A DNA stretch of 64,000 bases from JAGWRI01 sp035700805 (GTDB lineage Bacteria > Gemmatimonadota > Gemmatimonadetes > Gemmatimonadales > Gemmatimonadaceae), in the NCBI GenBank assembly GCA_035700805.1, contig DASSOG010000060.1, positions 21,700 through 85,699 on the forward strand, given 5' to 3'. The position numbers and the translations under genes were made by a program. The notes below the pieces were generated by a model. The model had not been told where the DNA came from. It made no database searches and saw only the letters and a list, made by a program, of their open reading frames with translations. Below, one piece after another: positions 17,510 through 26,607 of this stretch. Positions within the stretch are counted from its first letter, which is position 1. The number at the start of each line of letters is the position of its first letter.

Positions 17510-20446
17510 ATGCGCATCTCCACGCTCACCTCCGCCCTGGTCCTCCTCGTCGTCTCGAGCGCGGGAGCCCAGGGTACCAGGCGTCCCCTGACCCCGGCCG
17601 ACTGGGCCCACTGGAAGTCCATCACGGGCACGGCCGTCTCGCCGGACGGCAAGTGGGTGGCCTATTCGCTGACACCGCAGGAGGGCGACGGCGACTTCGT
17701 GGTGCGCGCCACCACGGGCAGCACGGAATACCGCATTCCGCGCGGCTTCATCGGGCGTCCGAACATGGTCGCGGGCTCGTCCGGTCGCGGCGGCGGAGTG
17801 TCGGCGGGTCGCATTTCCGCGGACTCGCGCTTTGCAGCGACGCTGACGTACGCGCCCATGACGGCGTTCGACTCCGCGCGGCACAGCGGGCGTGGCGGGC
17901 GGCCGGGTCCACAACCCAAGGCCAGCCTGGCGATTCTCAACCTGTCCTCCGGCGCGATCACGACCATTGCCGACGTGCGGTCGTTCGAGATGCCCGAGGC
18001 CGTGGGCGGGTGGATTGCGTATCAACTGGACGCCGACACTGCCGGCGCCGGTAGTCGCAATGGGGCTGGCGCGCGGGGCGCGCGCGGCGGCGAGGGTGGT
18101 GGCCCCGCGTCCAGCGCCGATTCGTCGGCCAGGCGCCGCAAGTCGGACGGCTCCACGGTAGTGCTGCGCCGGCTCGATTCCGGCGCGGAAGTGAAGCTGG
18201 AGCACGTGACCAGCTTTGCCTTTGATGACAGCGCGAAATACCTGGGGTACGTGGTTTCCACGAAGGAGGGCGACAGCGACGGCGTGTACGTGCGGCCGCT
18301 GGGGCAGGATGCGTCGCGCGCGCTCATGACAGGCAAGGGGAACTACCGCGACTTCACCTTTGACCGATCGGGCCAGCAGGTGGCGTTCGTGACGGATCGG
18401 GATGACTACGCGAGCAAGGAGCCCGCGTTCACGCTGTACTATGCCTCGCTGCAGAAGGGCGAGCCGGTGCGCGTGGCAGGCGCGGGCTCGCTGGGGGCCG
18501 GGCTGCTGGTGGCGGACTACGGACGGGTGGCGTTCACGCGGGCGGGTACGGCCATCGAGTTTGGCGTCGCGCCGGTGCGGCCGGACACGGTGCCGCACGA
18601 CTCGCTGTACGACAAGGCCATCTTTGACCTCTGGAGCTGGAAGGACCCCGACCTGCTGCCGCAGCAACGCGTGAATGCGTCGCGCGACCGGAACCGCACC
18701 TACCTGACGCTCTACCACATTGCGAGCCGCAAGCTGGTGCAGCTCACTGACGACTCCGTGCCGAACGCGACGGTCTCGCCCGATGGGCAGGTGGCCATGG
18801 AGACCAGCGACGTGCCCTATGCGGTGGAGTCCATGTGGGGCGATGGCGGCGATGACATCTACGCCGTGGACGCCACGACGGGACGGCGCACCCTGGTCAA
18901 GAAGAAGCTGATGGGGCAGCGGGCCACGCTTTCGCCCGATGCGCGGTACATCGCGTACATGGATGGCGGCCACTGGTATTCCTACGCCATGGCCACCGGG
19001 CGCACGGTGGACCTGACGGGTTCGCTGCGCGGCAATCGCTTTGACGACGAGACCGACGACCACCCGGACATTCCCGGCGCGTACGGCATTGGCGGCTGGT
19101 CGCCGGACGACCGGAGCGTCCTGCTTTATGACCGATATGATATCTGGGAGGTGGACCCGTCGGGCGCGAAGGCCCCGGTGATCCTCACCGATTCGGTGGG
19201 GCGGCGGACGCACGTGACCTTCCGCGTGATAGACCTGGACCGCGCCGACCCCTTTGTGGATCCGCGCAAGCCGGTGCTGCTCAGCGCCTTCAACGAAGAC
19301 ACCAAGGCGGCGGGCTTCTATACCATGCGCCTGGGCCGGCGCCAGGCGCCGGACAGCGTCGTCATGGCGGGGGTGGACTACGGCACCCCGCTGCTGGCGA
19401 AGAATGCGCAGCAGTACGTGGTCACGCGTGGGACGTTTGAGCAGTTCCCGGACCTCTACACGGGCAGCGCCCTCACGCGGCTCACGCGAATCTCCGACGC
19501 CAACCCGCAGCAGAAGGAGTTCAACTGGGGCACCGCCGAGCTCGTCCATTTCACGAGCGCCGACGGCATTCCGCTGGCGGGTATCCTGTACAAGCCGGAG
19601 AACTTCGACTCCACGAAGAAGTACCCGATGATCACGTACTTCTATGAGCGGCTGTCCGACAACCTGCACCGCTATGTGCCGCCGGGTGGACGGAACGTGA
19701 TCAACCCGACGCATTATGTGTCCAACGGGTACCTGATCTTCGAGCCCGACATTCCATATGAAGTCGGCTATCCCGGCCCCAGCGCCATGAAGGCCATCGT
19801 GCCCGGCGTGGAGTCGCTGCTCTCGCGTCCATACGTGGACCGCAATGCACTCGGCATCCAGGGCCAGTCCTGGGGCGGGTACCAGGTGGCGTACCTGGTG
19901 ACGCAGACCCGCATGTTCAAGGCGGCCATGGCCGGCGCACCCGTGGCCAACATGTTCAGCGCGTATGGCGGCATCCGCTGGGCGTCGGGCGTCAACCGCT
20001 CGGTGCAGTACGAACAGGGGCAGAGCCGGCTGGGCGGCTCCATCTGGGAGAAGCCCCTGCGCTACCTGGAGAATTCGCCGCTCTTCTGGGCTGATCGCAT
20101 CGAGACGCCCCTGTTCATCATGGCCAACGACGGCGATGGCGCGGTGCCCTGGTATCAGGGCATCGAGATGTACATCGCGCTCCGGCGCCTCCAGAAGGAG
20201 GTGTACCTGGTGGACTACAACGGGGAGGCGCACAACCCCACCAAGCGCGCCAACCAGATGGACATCGCCATGCGCATGCAGCAGTTCTTTGACTACCACC
20301 TGCGCGGGTTCCCGGAGCCCGACTGGATGGTGCACGGTATCCCCTACCTGCAGAAGGGGCGCGACCAGCTCGGGCATCCGGCCGGCGTGCTGCCGGCGCC
20401 GGACAGCGCCGGCGCGCGGGGCGGTGGCGGTTCCGGAGGACGGTAG
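17510..20446 (+). CDS. Secreted S9-family prolyl oligopeptidase (dipeptidyl aminopeptidase)
   Basis: 978 residues. Seen: a signal peptide (Met-Arg-Ile-Ser to SSAGAQ), a long beta-propeller region with repeated SPDG/SPD blades (about 25-640), then an alpha/beta hydrolase domain with the triad Ser787 in GQSWGGYQ, Asp876 in NDGDGAVPWYQG and His908 in GEAHNP. The stretch GAVPWYQGIEMYIALRRL is typical of S9 peptidases that release dipeptides from peptide ends. It likely acts in the periplasm on imported or scavenged peptides. Gly/Arg-rich low-complexity inserts occur near residues 185 and 240. No clear Shine-Dalgarno. AIM24-like and pdxH genes follow. Confidence 0.88.
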   Translation: MRISTLTSALVLLVVSSAGAQGTRRPLTPADWAHWKSITGTAVSPDGKWVAYSLTPQEGDGDFVVRATTGSTEYRIPRGFIGRPNMVAGSSGRGGGVSAGRISADSRFAATLTYAPMTAFDSARHSGRGGRPGPQPKASLAILNLSSGAITTIADVRSFEMPEAVGGWIAYQLDADTAGAGSRNGAGARGARGGEGGGPASSADSSARRRKSDGSTVVLRRLDSGAEVKLEHVTSFAFDDSAKYLGYVVSTKEGDSDGVYVRPLGQDASRALMTGKGNYRDFTFDRSGQQVAFVTDRDDYASKEPAFTLYYASLQKGEPVRVAGAGSLGAGLLVADYGRVAFTRAGTAIEFGVAPVRPDTVPHDSLYDKAIFDLWSWKDPDLLPQQRVNASRDRNRTYLTLYHIASRKLVQLTDDSVPNATVSPDGQVAMETSDVPYAVESMWGDGGDDIYAVDATTGRRTLVKKKLMGQRATLSPDARYIAYMDGGHWYSYAMATGRTVDLTGSLRGNRFDDETDDHPDIPGAYGIGGWSPDDRSVLLYDRYDIWEVDPSGAKAPVILTDSVGRRTHVTFRVIDLDRADPFVDPRKPVLLSAFNEDTKAAGFYTMRLGRRQAPDSVVMAGVDYGTPLLAKNAQQYVVTRGTFEQFPDLYTGSALTRLTRISDANPQQKEFNWGTAELVHFTSADGIPLAGILYKPENFDSTKKYPMITYFYERLSDNLHRYVPPGGRNVINPTHYVSNGYLIFEPDIPYEVGYPGPSAMKAIVPGVESLLSRPYVDRNALGIQGQSWGGYQVAYLVTQTRMFKAAMAGAPVANMFSAYGGIRWASGVNRSVQYEQGQSRLGGSIWEKPLRYLENSPLFWADRIETPLFIMANDGDGAVPWYQGIEMYIALRRLQKEVYLVDYNGEAHNPTKRANQMDIAMRMQQFFDYHLRGFPEPDWMVHGIPYLQKGRDQLGHPAGVLPAPDSAGARGGGGSGGR

Positions 20447-20476
20447 GCCCCCATATTTCACCGCGAGGGTTCCACG

Positions 20477-21211
20477 ATGGCAGACGAGGTCAATTACAAG
20501 ATCATTGGCGACGACATGCAGGCGGTGATCGTGACGCTCGACCAGGGCGAGCGCGTGATCGCCGAAGCCGGCGCGATGATGTATATGCAGGATGGTATAG
20601 AGATGGACACGACCCTCGACCCCAACGCCGAGGGGAGCGGCATGATGGGCAAGCTGATCGGCGGCGCCAAGCGGGCGCTGGGCGGCGACTCGTTCTTCAT
20701 GACCACGTTCACCAACCAGGCCAGGCCCGCCCGCGACGTGGCCTTCTCGGCCGCGACGCCGGGCAAGATCCACCCCGTCATGCTCAGCGATTGGGGGGGA
20801 CGCATCGTGGCGCAGCGCGATGCCTTTTTGTGCGCGGCCCGCGGCATCCAGGTCTCGGTGGCCTTCTCGAAGCGGCTGGGCGCGGGCTTCTTTGGCGGCG
20901 AGGGATTCATCCTGCAGCACATTGCCGGCGACGGCCTGCTGTTCGTGCACGCCTCGGGCACACTGTGCGAGCTGTCGCTGGCCGCGGGCGAGACAGTGCG
21001 CGTTGATACCGGCTGCATCGTGGCGTTCGACGAGCGGGTGGACTACAACATCCAGTTGGTGGGGGGCATCAAGTCCATGCTGTTCGGCGGCGAAGGCCTG
21101 TTCCTGGCCACGCTCACCGGGCCCGGTCGCGTGATCCTCCAGTCCATGCCCTTCTCGCGCCTGGCCAACCGCGTGTATGCCGCGATGCCGCACCGGAGGG
21201 GGGACGGGTGA
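20477..21211 (+). CDS. AIM24 / TIGR00266 family protein
   Basis: 244 residues. Seen: VTLDQGERVIAEAGAMMYM near the start, GEGFILQHIAGDGLLFVHASG in the middle and AFDERVDYNIQLVGGIKSMLFGGEGLFLATL at the end, the glycine-punctuated beta pattern of this family. Function is not established for bacteria; the yeast homologue is a mitochondrial inner-membrane protein. No signal peptide is seen. The stop reads GTGA, and from that GTG a 15-residue micro-ORF bridges to pdxH, so the two genes may be coupled. Confidence 0.8.
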   Translation: MADEVNYKIIGDDMQAVIVTLDQGERVIAEAGAMMYMQDGIEMDTTLDPNAEGSGMMGKLIGGAKRALGGDSFFMTTFTNQARPARDVAFSAATPGKIHPVMLSDWGGRIVAQRDAFLCAARGIQVSVAFSKRLGAGFFGGEGFILQHIAGDGLLFVHASGTLCELSLAAGETVRVDTGCIVAFDERVDYNIQLVGGIKSMLFGGEGLFLATLTGPGRVILQSMPFSRLANRVYAAMPHRRGDG

Positions 21212-21255
21212 CCGTGTCGCGAGGGCGGGGCATTCCATCGGGAGCCAGGCGATGA
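21208..21255 (+). CDS. Bridging micro-ORF between the AIM24-like gene and pdxH (15 residues)
   Basis: GTG at 21208 overlaps the upstream TGA, and the micro-ORF's TGA (21253-21255) overlaps the pdxH ATG. A strong purine-rich Shine-Dalgarno (ggagggggg at 21195-21203) sits just before the GTG. The peptide is Arg/Gly-rich and resembles nothing known. It matches the same two-ended overlap seen in the paa spacers. Confidence 0.3.
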   Translation: MTVSRGRGIPSGARR

Positions 21256-21851
21256 CCGTGGTCCCTCACGCGGAGCCCTTCGACCGGTTCCGCGAGCTGT
21301 TCGACCAGGCCTGCGCGCAGGACCCGAAGGTGCAGCCCGAGCCGACGGCGTGCGCGCTCGCGTCGGTGGATACGGCCGGCCATCCGTCGGTGCGGATGGT
21401 GCTCCTCAAGGCATTCGACGAGCGCGGGTTTGTGTTCTACACCAACTACGAGAGCCGCAAGGGCACGGAGATCCTGGCCAACCCGCACGTGGCGCTCTGC
21501 TTCCACTGGCAGCCGCTGGAGCGACAGGTGCGCGTGGAGGGGCCGGCCGTGCCCGTCAAGGCGGCCGAGGCCGACGCGTACTTTGCGTCGCGGGCGCGGG
21601 CCAGCCAGATCGGGGCGTGGGCGTCCAGCCAGAGCAGGGAGCAGGACCATGAGGGCGCATTGGCGGAGCGCGTGGCCGAGTTCGAGCGCAAGTTCAAGGG
21701 ACAGGACGTGCCGCGTCCCCCGTACTGGTCGGGGTTCCGGGTGATGCCCACGCGGATCGAGTTCTGGCATGCGATGCCCAGCCGGCTGCACGAGCGCCGG
21801 GTGTACGAGCGCGAGGGGGACGGGTGGCGCGTGCGGACGCTCTATCCGTAG
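21252..21851 (+). CDS. pdxH: Pyridoxamine 5'-phosphate oxidase
   Basis: 199 residues, standard PdxH size. Oxidises pyridoxamine- or pyridoxine-5'-phosphate to pyridoxal phosphate with FMN. Seen: PSVRMVLLKAFDERGFVFYT with the FMN phosphate-binding Arg/Lys, NYESRKG, WQPLERQVRVEG, ASSQSREQD and the C-terminal WSGFRVMPTRIEFW followed by RLHERRVYER. The product supplies PLP, which the next gene (arginine decarboxylase) needs, although both use general pools. The start ATG lies in an ATGA junction with the micro-ORF. Confidence 0.95.
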   Translation: MTVVPHAEPFDRFRELFDQACAQDPKVQPEPTACALASVDTAGHPSVRMVLLKAFDERGFVFYTNYESRKGTEILANPHVALCFHWQPLERQVRVEGPAVPVKAAEADAYFASRARASQIGAWASSQSREQDHEGALAERVAEFERKFKGQDVPRPPYWSGFRVMPTRIEFWHAMPSRLHERRVYEREGDGWRVRTLYP

Positions 21852-21902
21852 GCGCGCCGGAATCCGTGGCACCGCAGGGCTCGTGGCTGTAAGATTCCAG
21901 CC

Positions 21903-23957
21903 ATGAGCAGACATGCCGCCGATTCCGCGCCGTCGTCGTCCGTGACGCCGGCCACGCGAACTGACCCGGGCGCCCCCGCTGATCCCGGAGTCGCCGGCAC
22001 GCAGCCAGCTCCGGCTGCGCCGCCGGCGCCGTCCGCCGCCAGCACCTGGACCATCGACTCGGCACGCCAGCTCTACAATGTGGAGGGGTGGGGCGCCGGT
22101 TACTTTGACGTGAACGAACGCGGGCACGTGGTGGTGCGGCCCGACAAGGCCCAGCCCGAGCACGAACTGGACCTGTACGAGCTGTCGCGCGACCTGGAGG
22201 AGCAGGGGGTGGCGCTGCCGGTGCTGCTGCGTTTCAGTGACATCCTGCGTTCGCGCATCGACGACATGACCGACACGTTCCAGCGCGCCAAGGAGGAATT
22301 CGGCTACGAGGGCGGCTACACCACGGTGTATCCCATCAAGGTCAACCAGCAGCGCCACGTGCTGGAGGAGATCGTGCAGTTCGGCGCGGCGCACGGCGTG
22401 GGGCTCGAAGCGGGCAGCAAGCCGGAGCTGCAGGCGGTGCTGGGGCTGGCGGAGCACACCAACCATGTCATCGTGTGCAACGGGTACAAGGACGAGGAGT
22501 TCATGCGGCTGGCCCTCATGGGCCAGAAGCTCGGGCACCAGGTGTTCATCGTCATCGAGCAGTTGAGCGAGATTGACGTGCTGCTGCAGGTGGCGGACGA
22601 GCTGGACGTGGTGCCCAACGCGGGCGTACGCATCAAGCTGGCGTCGCGCGGGTTTGGCCGGTGGGCGGAGAGCGGCGGGGAGAAGTCCAAGTTCGGGCTC
22701 CAGGCGGCGCAGCTCGTGCAGGCGGTGGAGAAGCTGCGGGCCGCGGGGCGGCTGGACATCCTGCGGCTCATCCACTTCCATCTTGGTTCTCAGATTACCG
22801 ACATCCGCTTCATCAAGTCGGGGCTGCAGGAGATCGGCCGCTTCTACGTGGAGCTGCGTGCCATGGGCGTGAACATCACGCACGTGGACGTGGGCGGCGG
22901 ACTGGGGGTGGATTACGACGGCAGCAGCTCCACGTCCGACGCCAGCGTCAACTACTCCCTGCGCGAGTACGCCAACGACGTGATGTTCACGCTGGGCGAG
23001 GCCAGCCGCGCGCACGAGCAGCCCATGCCGCACGTCATCACGGAGTCGGGCCGCGCGCTCACGGCGCACCACGCGCTGCTGCTGCTCAAGGTGATTGACG
23101 TGGAGTCGGTCGCGGAGCACCAGGTGCCCGCGCTCGCCGATGAGGACCATGCGTTGCTGCACGAGATGGTGGCCGACCATCGCGACGTCTCCCGCAAGAA
23201 TGTCTCACGCCGCCGGGTGCGCGAGGTGTTCCACGACGCCACGTTCGACAAGGACCGCGCGCACGAGTTCTTCAACTCCGGCGTGCTGACCCTGCGCGAG
23301 CGCGCGCTGGCCGAACAGATCTACCTGGCCACCATCAACGTGATTGCCCGGCTCTGTCGCCAGCACCCGGCGGCGTTCGCGGACATCATCGCCGACGTGG
23401 AGGCCACCCTGGTGGACCGCTACTTCTGCAACTTCTCGCTCTTCCAGTCGCTGCCGGACAGCTGGGCCATCAACCAGCTCTTCCCCATCATGCCCATCCA
23501 CCGCCTGGACGAGGAGCCAACGCGCCGGGGAACGCTCCAGGACATCACCTGCGACTCGGATGGCAAGATCGACCGGTTCGTGGGAGAGCGCACCGGGTCG
23601 CCCAGCCTGGAGCTGCACGAATTCCGCGACGGGGAACCGTACGTGCTGGGCGTCTTCCTCACCGGGGCCTACCAGGAGATCCTGGGTGACCTGCACAACC
23701 TGTTCGGCGACACCAACGCGGTGCACATCCGCCTGGGGGCCGACGGCGGATACGAGGTGACCGACCTGGTGCACGGCGACACCGTGACCGAGGTGCTGAA
23801 CTACGTGCAGTTCCGCGCTTCCGACCTGCTGCAGGTGTTCCGGCGCAAGGTGGCGAGCGCCACCTACCTCACCCGGCAGGAAGCGAACACTTTCATCGCC
23901 GACTACGTGGCGGGACTGGAAGGGTACACCTATCTGGAGGGAGAGGCCGCGCAGTGA
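21903..23957 (+). CDS. speA: Biosynthetic arginine decarboxylase
   Basis: 684 residues. PLP-dependent alanine-racemase-fold enzyme converting arginine to agmatine, the entry to polyamine synthesis. Seen: the PLP lysine K146 in TVYPIKVNQQRHV, EAGSKPELQAVL, IHFHLGSQITDIR, HVDVGGGLGVDYDG, VITESGRALTAHHA and NFSLFQSLPDSWAI, all SpeA signatures. An extra, Ala/Pro-rich N-terminus (about 45 residues) is unusual. No Shine-Dalgarno is seen; TAAGAT (21890-21895) lies eight bases before the ATG with a weak GTGGCA 18 bases upstream, so a near-leaderless transcript is possible. Its stop overlaps the start of the antiporter gene (GTGA). Confidence 0.95.
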   Translation: MSRHAADSAPSSSVTPATRTDPGAPADPGVAGTQPAPAAPPAPSAASTWTIDSARQLYNVEGWGAGYFDVNERGHVVVRPDKAQPEHELDLYELSRDLEEQGVALPVLLRFSDILRSRIDDMTDTFQRAKEEFGYEGGYTTVYPIKVNQQRHVLEEIVQFGAAHGVGLEAGSKPELQAVLGLAEHTNHVIVCNGYKDEEFMRLALMGQKLGHQVFIVIEQLSEIDVLLQVADELDVVPNAGVRIKLASRGFGRWAESGGEKSKFGLQAAQLVQAVEKLRAAGRLDILRLIHFHLGSQITDIRFIKSGLQEIGRFYVELRAMGVNITHVDVGGGLGVDYDGSSSTSDASVNYSLREYANDVMFTLGEASRAHEQPMPHVITESGRALTAHHALLLLKVIDVESVAEHQVPALADEDHALLHEMVADHRDVSRKNVSRRRVREVFHDATFDKDRAHEFFNSGVLTLRERALAEQIYLATINVIARLCRQHPAAFADIIADVEATLVDRYFCNFSLFQSLPDSWAINQLFPIMPIHRLDEEPTRRGTLQDITCDSDGKIDRFVGERTGSPSLELHEFRDGEPYVLGVFLTGAYQEILGDLHNLFGDTNAVHIRLGADGGYEVTDLVHGDTVTEVLNYVQFRASDLLQVFRRKVASATYLTRQEANTFIADYVAGLEGYTYLEGEAAQ

Positions 23958-25222
23958 CGCTGCCTCCCGCACTGCTGCTGGCCGGCGCGCCGCCAGGCGA
24001 GGGCGCCACGGCGCACCTCCTGCTGGCGCTCGCCGCCATCCTGGTGGGCACCAAGGTGCTGGGAGAAGTCGCCCAGCGCCTGCGGCAACCCGCCGTGCTG
24101 GGCGAACTCGTGGCGGGCGTGCTGCTCGGCGGGTCGGTGCTCCGCATCGTTGACTCGTCCAACGCCGTCATCTCGGCCATGTCGGAGATCGGCGTCATCC
24201 TGCTCCTGTTCGAGATCGGGCTGGAGACGGACGTGCGCAACCTGCTCAAGGTCGGAGGCGTGGCCACCACCGTGGCCGTGGCCGGCGTGGCCATGCCGCT
24301 GGCCGCGGGGTTCTGGGGCGCCGAGTTGCTGGGGCTGAGCACGATTCCCGCCCTGGTGAGCAGCGCGGCGCTCTGCGCCACGTCCGTGGGCATCTCGGCG
24401 CGCGTGCTCTCCGACCTGGGGATCCTGGAGACCACCGAGGGGCGCGTGGTGCTCGGCGCCGCGGTCATTGACGATATCGTCGGCCTCGTGATCCTGGCCG
24501 TGGTGATGGTGCTGGTGGAAGGTGGCACGGTGTCGATGGGCGCCGTCGCGCGGACCTCCGGCGTCGCCGTGGGCTTCGTGGTCCTGGCCGTGGTGCTCGG
24601 GGTTCGCGTGGCGCCGCCGGTGTTCCGGATTGCCGAACGGATTCGCGCCGCCGGGGCGCTGGGTCTCGTGGCCATCGCGTTCGCCTTCGTGCTCGGCTGG
24701 CTGGCGCACGTGTCCGGATCCGCGATGATCATCGGGGCATTCGCGGGCGGCGTCGTGCTGCACGACCTGCCCCAGGCCGCGCACCTGCGCGAATCCACCA
24801 CGAAGATCGGGCATTTCTTTGTCCCCATCTTCTTTGCGGCGGTGGGGGCGGCCGTGGACCTGCGCGCGCTGGTGGATGGAGACGCCCTGCTGGTGGGCGC
24901 CGTGCTGATTGCGGTGGGCGTGGTGGGGAAGGTGCTGGCCGGCTATGTCCCGTGGTGGTTCAAGGGGGACAAGATGCTGGTAGGCGTGGCCATGGTCCCG
25001 CGCGGCGAGGTGGGGCTGATCTTCGCGCAGATGGGACTGGCGGCCGGCGCGATCAACGGGGGCGAGTTTGGCGCCATCATGCTCATGGTGATCGTCACCA
25101 CGTTCATCACGCCACCGGCGCTTGGGTTCCGCACCGCCACCCGCAGGGCCCGGCGGAAGAAGGAATCGCCCGGAGTGGGCGAACTGGTGGGCGGGCAGCC
25201 GCGCCCCACCAAGCCACGATAA
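23954..25222 (+). CDS. CPA2-type cation/proton antiporter
   Basis: 422 residues, hydrophobic throughout, about 12 predicted membrane spans. Seen: RLRQPAVLGELVAGVLLGGSVL at the front, ISAMSEIGVILLLFEIGLETD, GAAVIDDIVGLVILAVV (the central acidic transport motif) and FFVPIFFAAVGAAVDLRAL, as in the KefB/Na-H exchanger family. It lacks the TrkA/RCK regulatory domain of KefB. The ion (K or Na) cannot be read. The GTG start overlaps the speA stop, so it is translated together with arginine decarboxylase; since that reaction consumes a proton, a role in pH homeostasis is a reasonable guess. Confidence 0.85.
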   Translation: MTLPPALLLAGAPPGEGATAHLLLALAAILVGTKVLGEVAQRLRQPAVLGELVAGVLLGGSVLRIVDSSNAVISAMSEIGVILLLFEIGLETDVRNLLKVGGVATTVAVAGVAMPLAAGFWGAELLGLSTIPALVSSAALCATSVGISARVLSDLGILETTEGRVVLGAAVIDDIVGLVILAVVMVLVEGGTVSMGAVARTSGVAVGFVVLAVVLGVRVAPPVFRIAERIRAAGALGLVAIAFAFVLGWLAHVSGSAMIIGAFAGGVVLHDLPQAAHLRESTTKIGHFFVPIFFAAVGAAVDLRALVDGDALLVGAVLIAVGVVGKVLAGYVPWWFKGDKMLVGVAMVPRGEVGLIFAQMGLAAGAINGGEFGAIMLMVIVTTFITPPALGFRTATRRARRKKESPGVGELVGGQPRPTKPR

Positions 25223-25251
25223 AGCGCCGGGGATCATTGATCCCCGGCGCT
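25223..25251. terminator. Bidirectional terminator hairpin
   Basis: Perfect 13-bp inverted repeat (agcgccggggatc / gatccccggcgct) around a 3-base loop, beginning directly after the antiporter TAA and lying 26 bases from the sodA stop on the other strand. No T-run follows. Its position between convergent genes supports shared termination. Confidence 0.8.
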
Positions 25252-25276
25252 CCGGGTGCGACGTGTTGCGGGGGTG

Positions 25277-25873
25277 CTACAGCCTGGCCGCCACCGCGTC
25301 CCAGTTCACCACGTTCCACCACGCCTTCACGTAGTCGGGCCGCCGGTTCTGGTAGTGGAGGTAGTAGGCGTGCTCCCAGACATCGACGCCCAGGATGGCG
25401 TGCTTGCCTTCCATGAGCGGGTTGTCCTGGTTGGGCGTGCTGGTCACCACGAGCTTGTCGCCTTCCTTCACCAGCCAGGCCCAGCCCGAGCCGAAGCGCG
25501 TGCCGGCGGCGCCGGCGAACTGTTCCTGGAACTTGGCAAAGCTGCCAAACGACTTGGTGATCGCGTCGGCCAGCTTGCCCTTGGGCTCACCGCCGCCCTT
25601 GGGGCTCATGATTTCCCAGAAGAGCGAGTGATTCCAGTGGCCGCCGGCGTTGTTGCGCACGGCGGTGCGCACCGCTTCGGGCACCGCGTTCAGCGTGCGG
25701 AGCAGGTCGTCCAGCGACTTGCCGGCCAGCTCCGGCGCCTTCTCGATGGCCGCGTTCAGGTTCTTGACATAGCCGCCATGATGCTTGTCGTGATGGATCT
25801 CCATCGTCCTGGCATCGATATGCGGCTCGAGCGCGTTGTTGGCGTAGGGAAGGGCAGGAAGTGTAAAGGCCAT
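25277..25873 (-). CDS. sodA: Manganese superoxide dismutase
   Basis: 198 residues. Converts superoxide to hydrogen peroxide and oxygen in the cytoplasm (no signal peptide). Seen: LPALPYANNALEPHIDARTMEIHHDKHH with the first metal His, NNAGGHWNHSLFW, then DVWEHAYYLHYQNRRPDY with the Asp/His ligands. STPNQDNPL carries the Gln-Asp pair that favours manganese over iron forms. A clear AGGAG precedes the ATG at 25873. It lies 17 bases downstream of the DedA gene, probably co-transcribed, and ends at a bidirectional terminator. Confidence 0.95.
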   Translation of the reverse strand: MAFTLPALPYANNALEPHIDARTMEIHHDKHHGGYVKNLNAAIEKAPELAGKSLDDLLRTLNAVPEAVRTAVRNNAGGHWNHSLFWEIMSPKGGGEPKGKLADAITKSFGSFAKFQEQFAGAAGTRFGSGWAWLVKEGDKLVVTSTPNQDNPLMEGKHAILGVDVWEHAYYLHYQNRRPDYVKAWWNVVNWDAVAARL

Positions 25874-25890
25874 TGCGTTCTCCTTGGACG

Positions 25891-26538
25891 TCAGGCGTCC
25901 CGTGCAATTTCCGGTGAAACAGCTCGGCGACGGGCCCGCCGCCATGCGATGACGCCCGGCGTGAGCGAGATCGCGATGACTGCCATGATCACCACCTCGA
26001 TGTGGCGATCGATGCCGGGGATGTATCGCCCGAGAAAGTAGCCGATGAAGAGCATGCCCCAGATCCAGGCCAGCCCCCCGACCACGTTATAGAACGTATA
26101 ACGGCGCACGTTCATGCGCGCCACGCCCGCCACCACGGGCACGAACGTCCGCACGATGGGCATGAAGCGCGCGAGCAACACCGTGGCGCCGCCGTGCTTC
26201 TCGTAGAAGTCATGCGCCTTGCGCAGGTGCTTCCGCTTGAACAGCAGCGAATCGGGGCGGCTGTAGAGCGCATTGCCGGTGTAATAGCCGATGTAGTACC
26301 CCGACGTGTTGCCCACGATGGAGGCCACCGACAGCAGCCCGCCCAGCAGCCACACGTCAAACTGCCCCAGCGCCGCGAACAGCCCGGCGGTGACGATCAG
26401 CGAATCCCCGGGCAGGAAGAACCCCACCAGGAGCCCGGTCTCCGCAAAGATCACCAGCGTCAGCCCTACGTAGCCGCCCCAGGCGATGAGCTCGCGGACA
26501 TTGGTGAGGCGGTGAAACAGGTCGAGCAGTTGGTCCAT
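25891..26538 (-). CDS. DedA-family membrane protein
   Basis: 215 residues, four to five hydrophobic segments. Seen: FAETGLLVGFFLPGDSLIVTAG and GNTSGYYIGYYTG, then ARFMPIVRTFVPVVAGVARM with the conserved arginines, the DedA/SNARE-associated signature. Family knowledge: DedA proteins are inner-membrane transporters, and several recycle the undecaprenyl phosphate carrier or flip phospholipids. ATG at 26538 places the first amphipathic helix correctly. The C-terminus is Arg-rich (AWRRARRRA). It is the first gene of a pair with sodA and is divergent from the GH38 gene by 69 bases. Confidence 0.88.
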   Translation of the reverse strand: MDQLLDLFHRLTNVRELIAWGGYVGLTLVIFAETGLLVGFFLPGDSLIVTAGLFAALGQFDVWLLGGLLSVASIVGNTSGYYIGYYTGNALYSRPDSLLFKRKHLRKAHDFYEKHGGATVLLARFMPIVRTFVPVVAGVARMNVRRYTFYNVVGGLAWIWGMLFIGYFLGRYIPGIDRHIEVVIMAVIAISLTPGVIAWRRARRRAVSPEIARDA

Positions 26539-26607
26539 GCGGGTCCGATTGGCGTGAAAGGGGACTCCTGAAGCTCGACAGTTGGGCTGGGCAAAGCAAC
26601 GGGGAAC

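Noticed and set aside
17489..21238. A 1249-codon open frame on the minus strand opposite the S9 peptidase and AIM24-like genes
   Set aside because: Antisense shadow of GC-rich coding sequence; its translation is rich in His, Arg and Val with no family pattern, while the plus strand encodes recognisable proteins.
25223..25251. Operator or recombination site
   Set aside because: A perfect inverted repeat, but its place between two convergent stop codons is best explained as a terminator.
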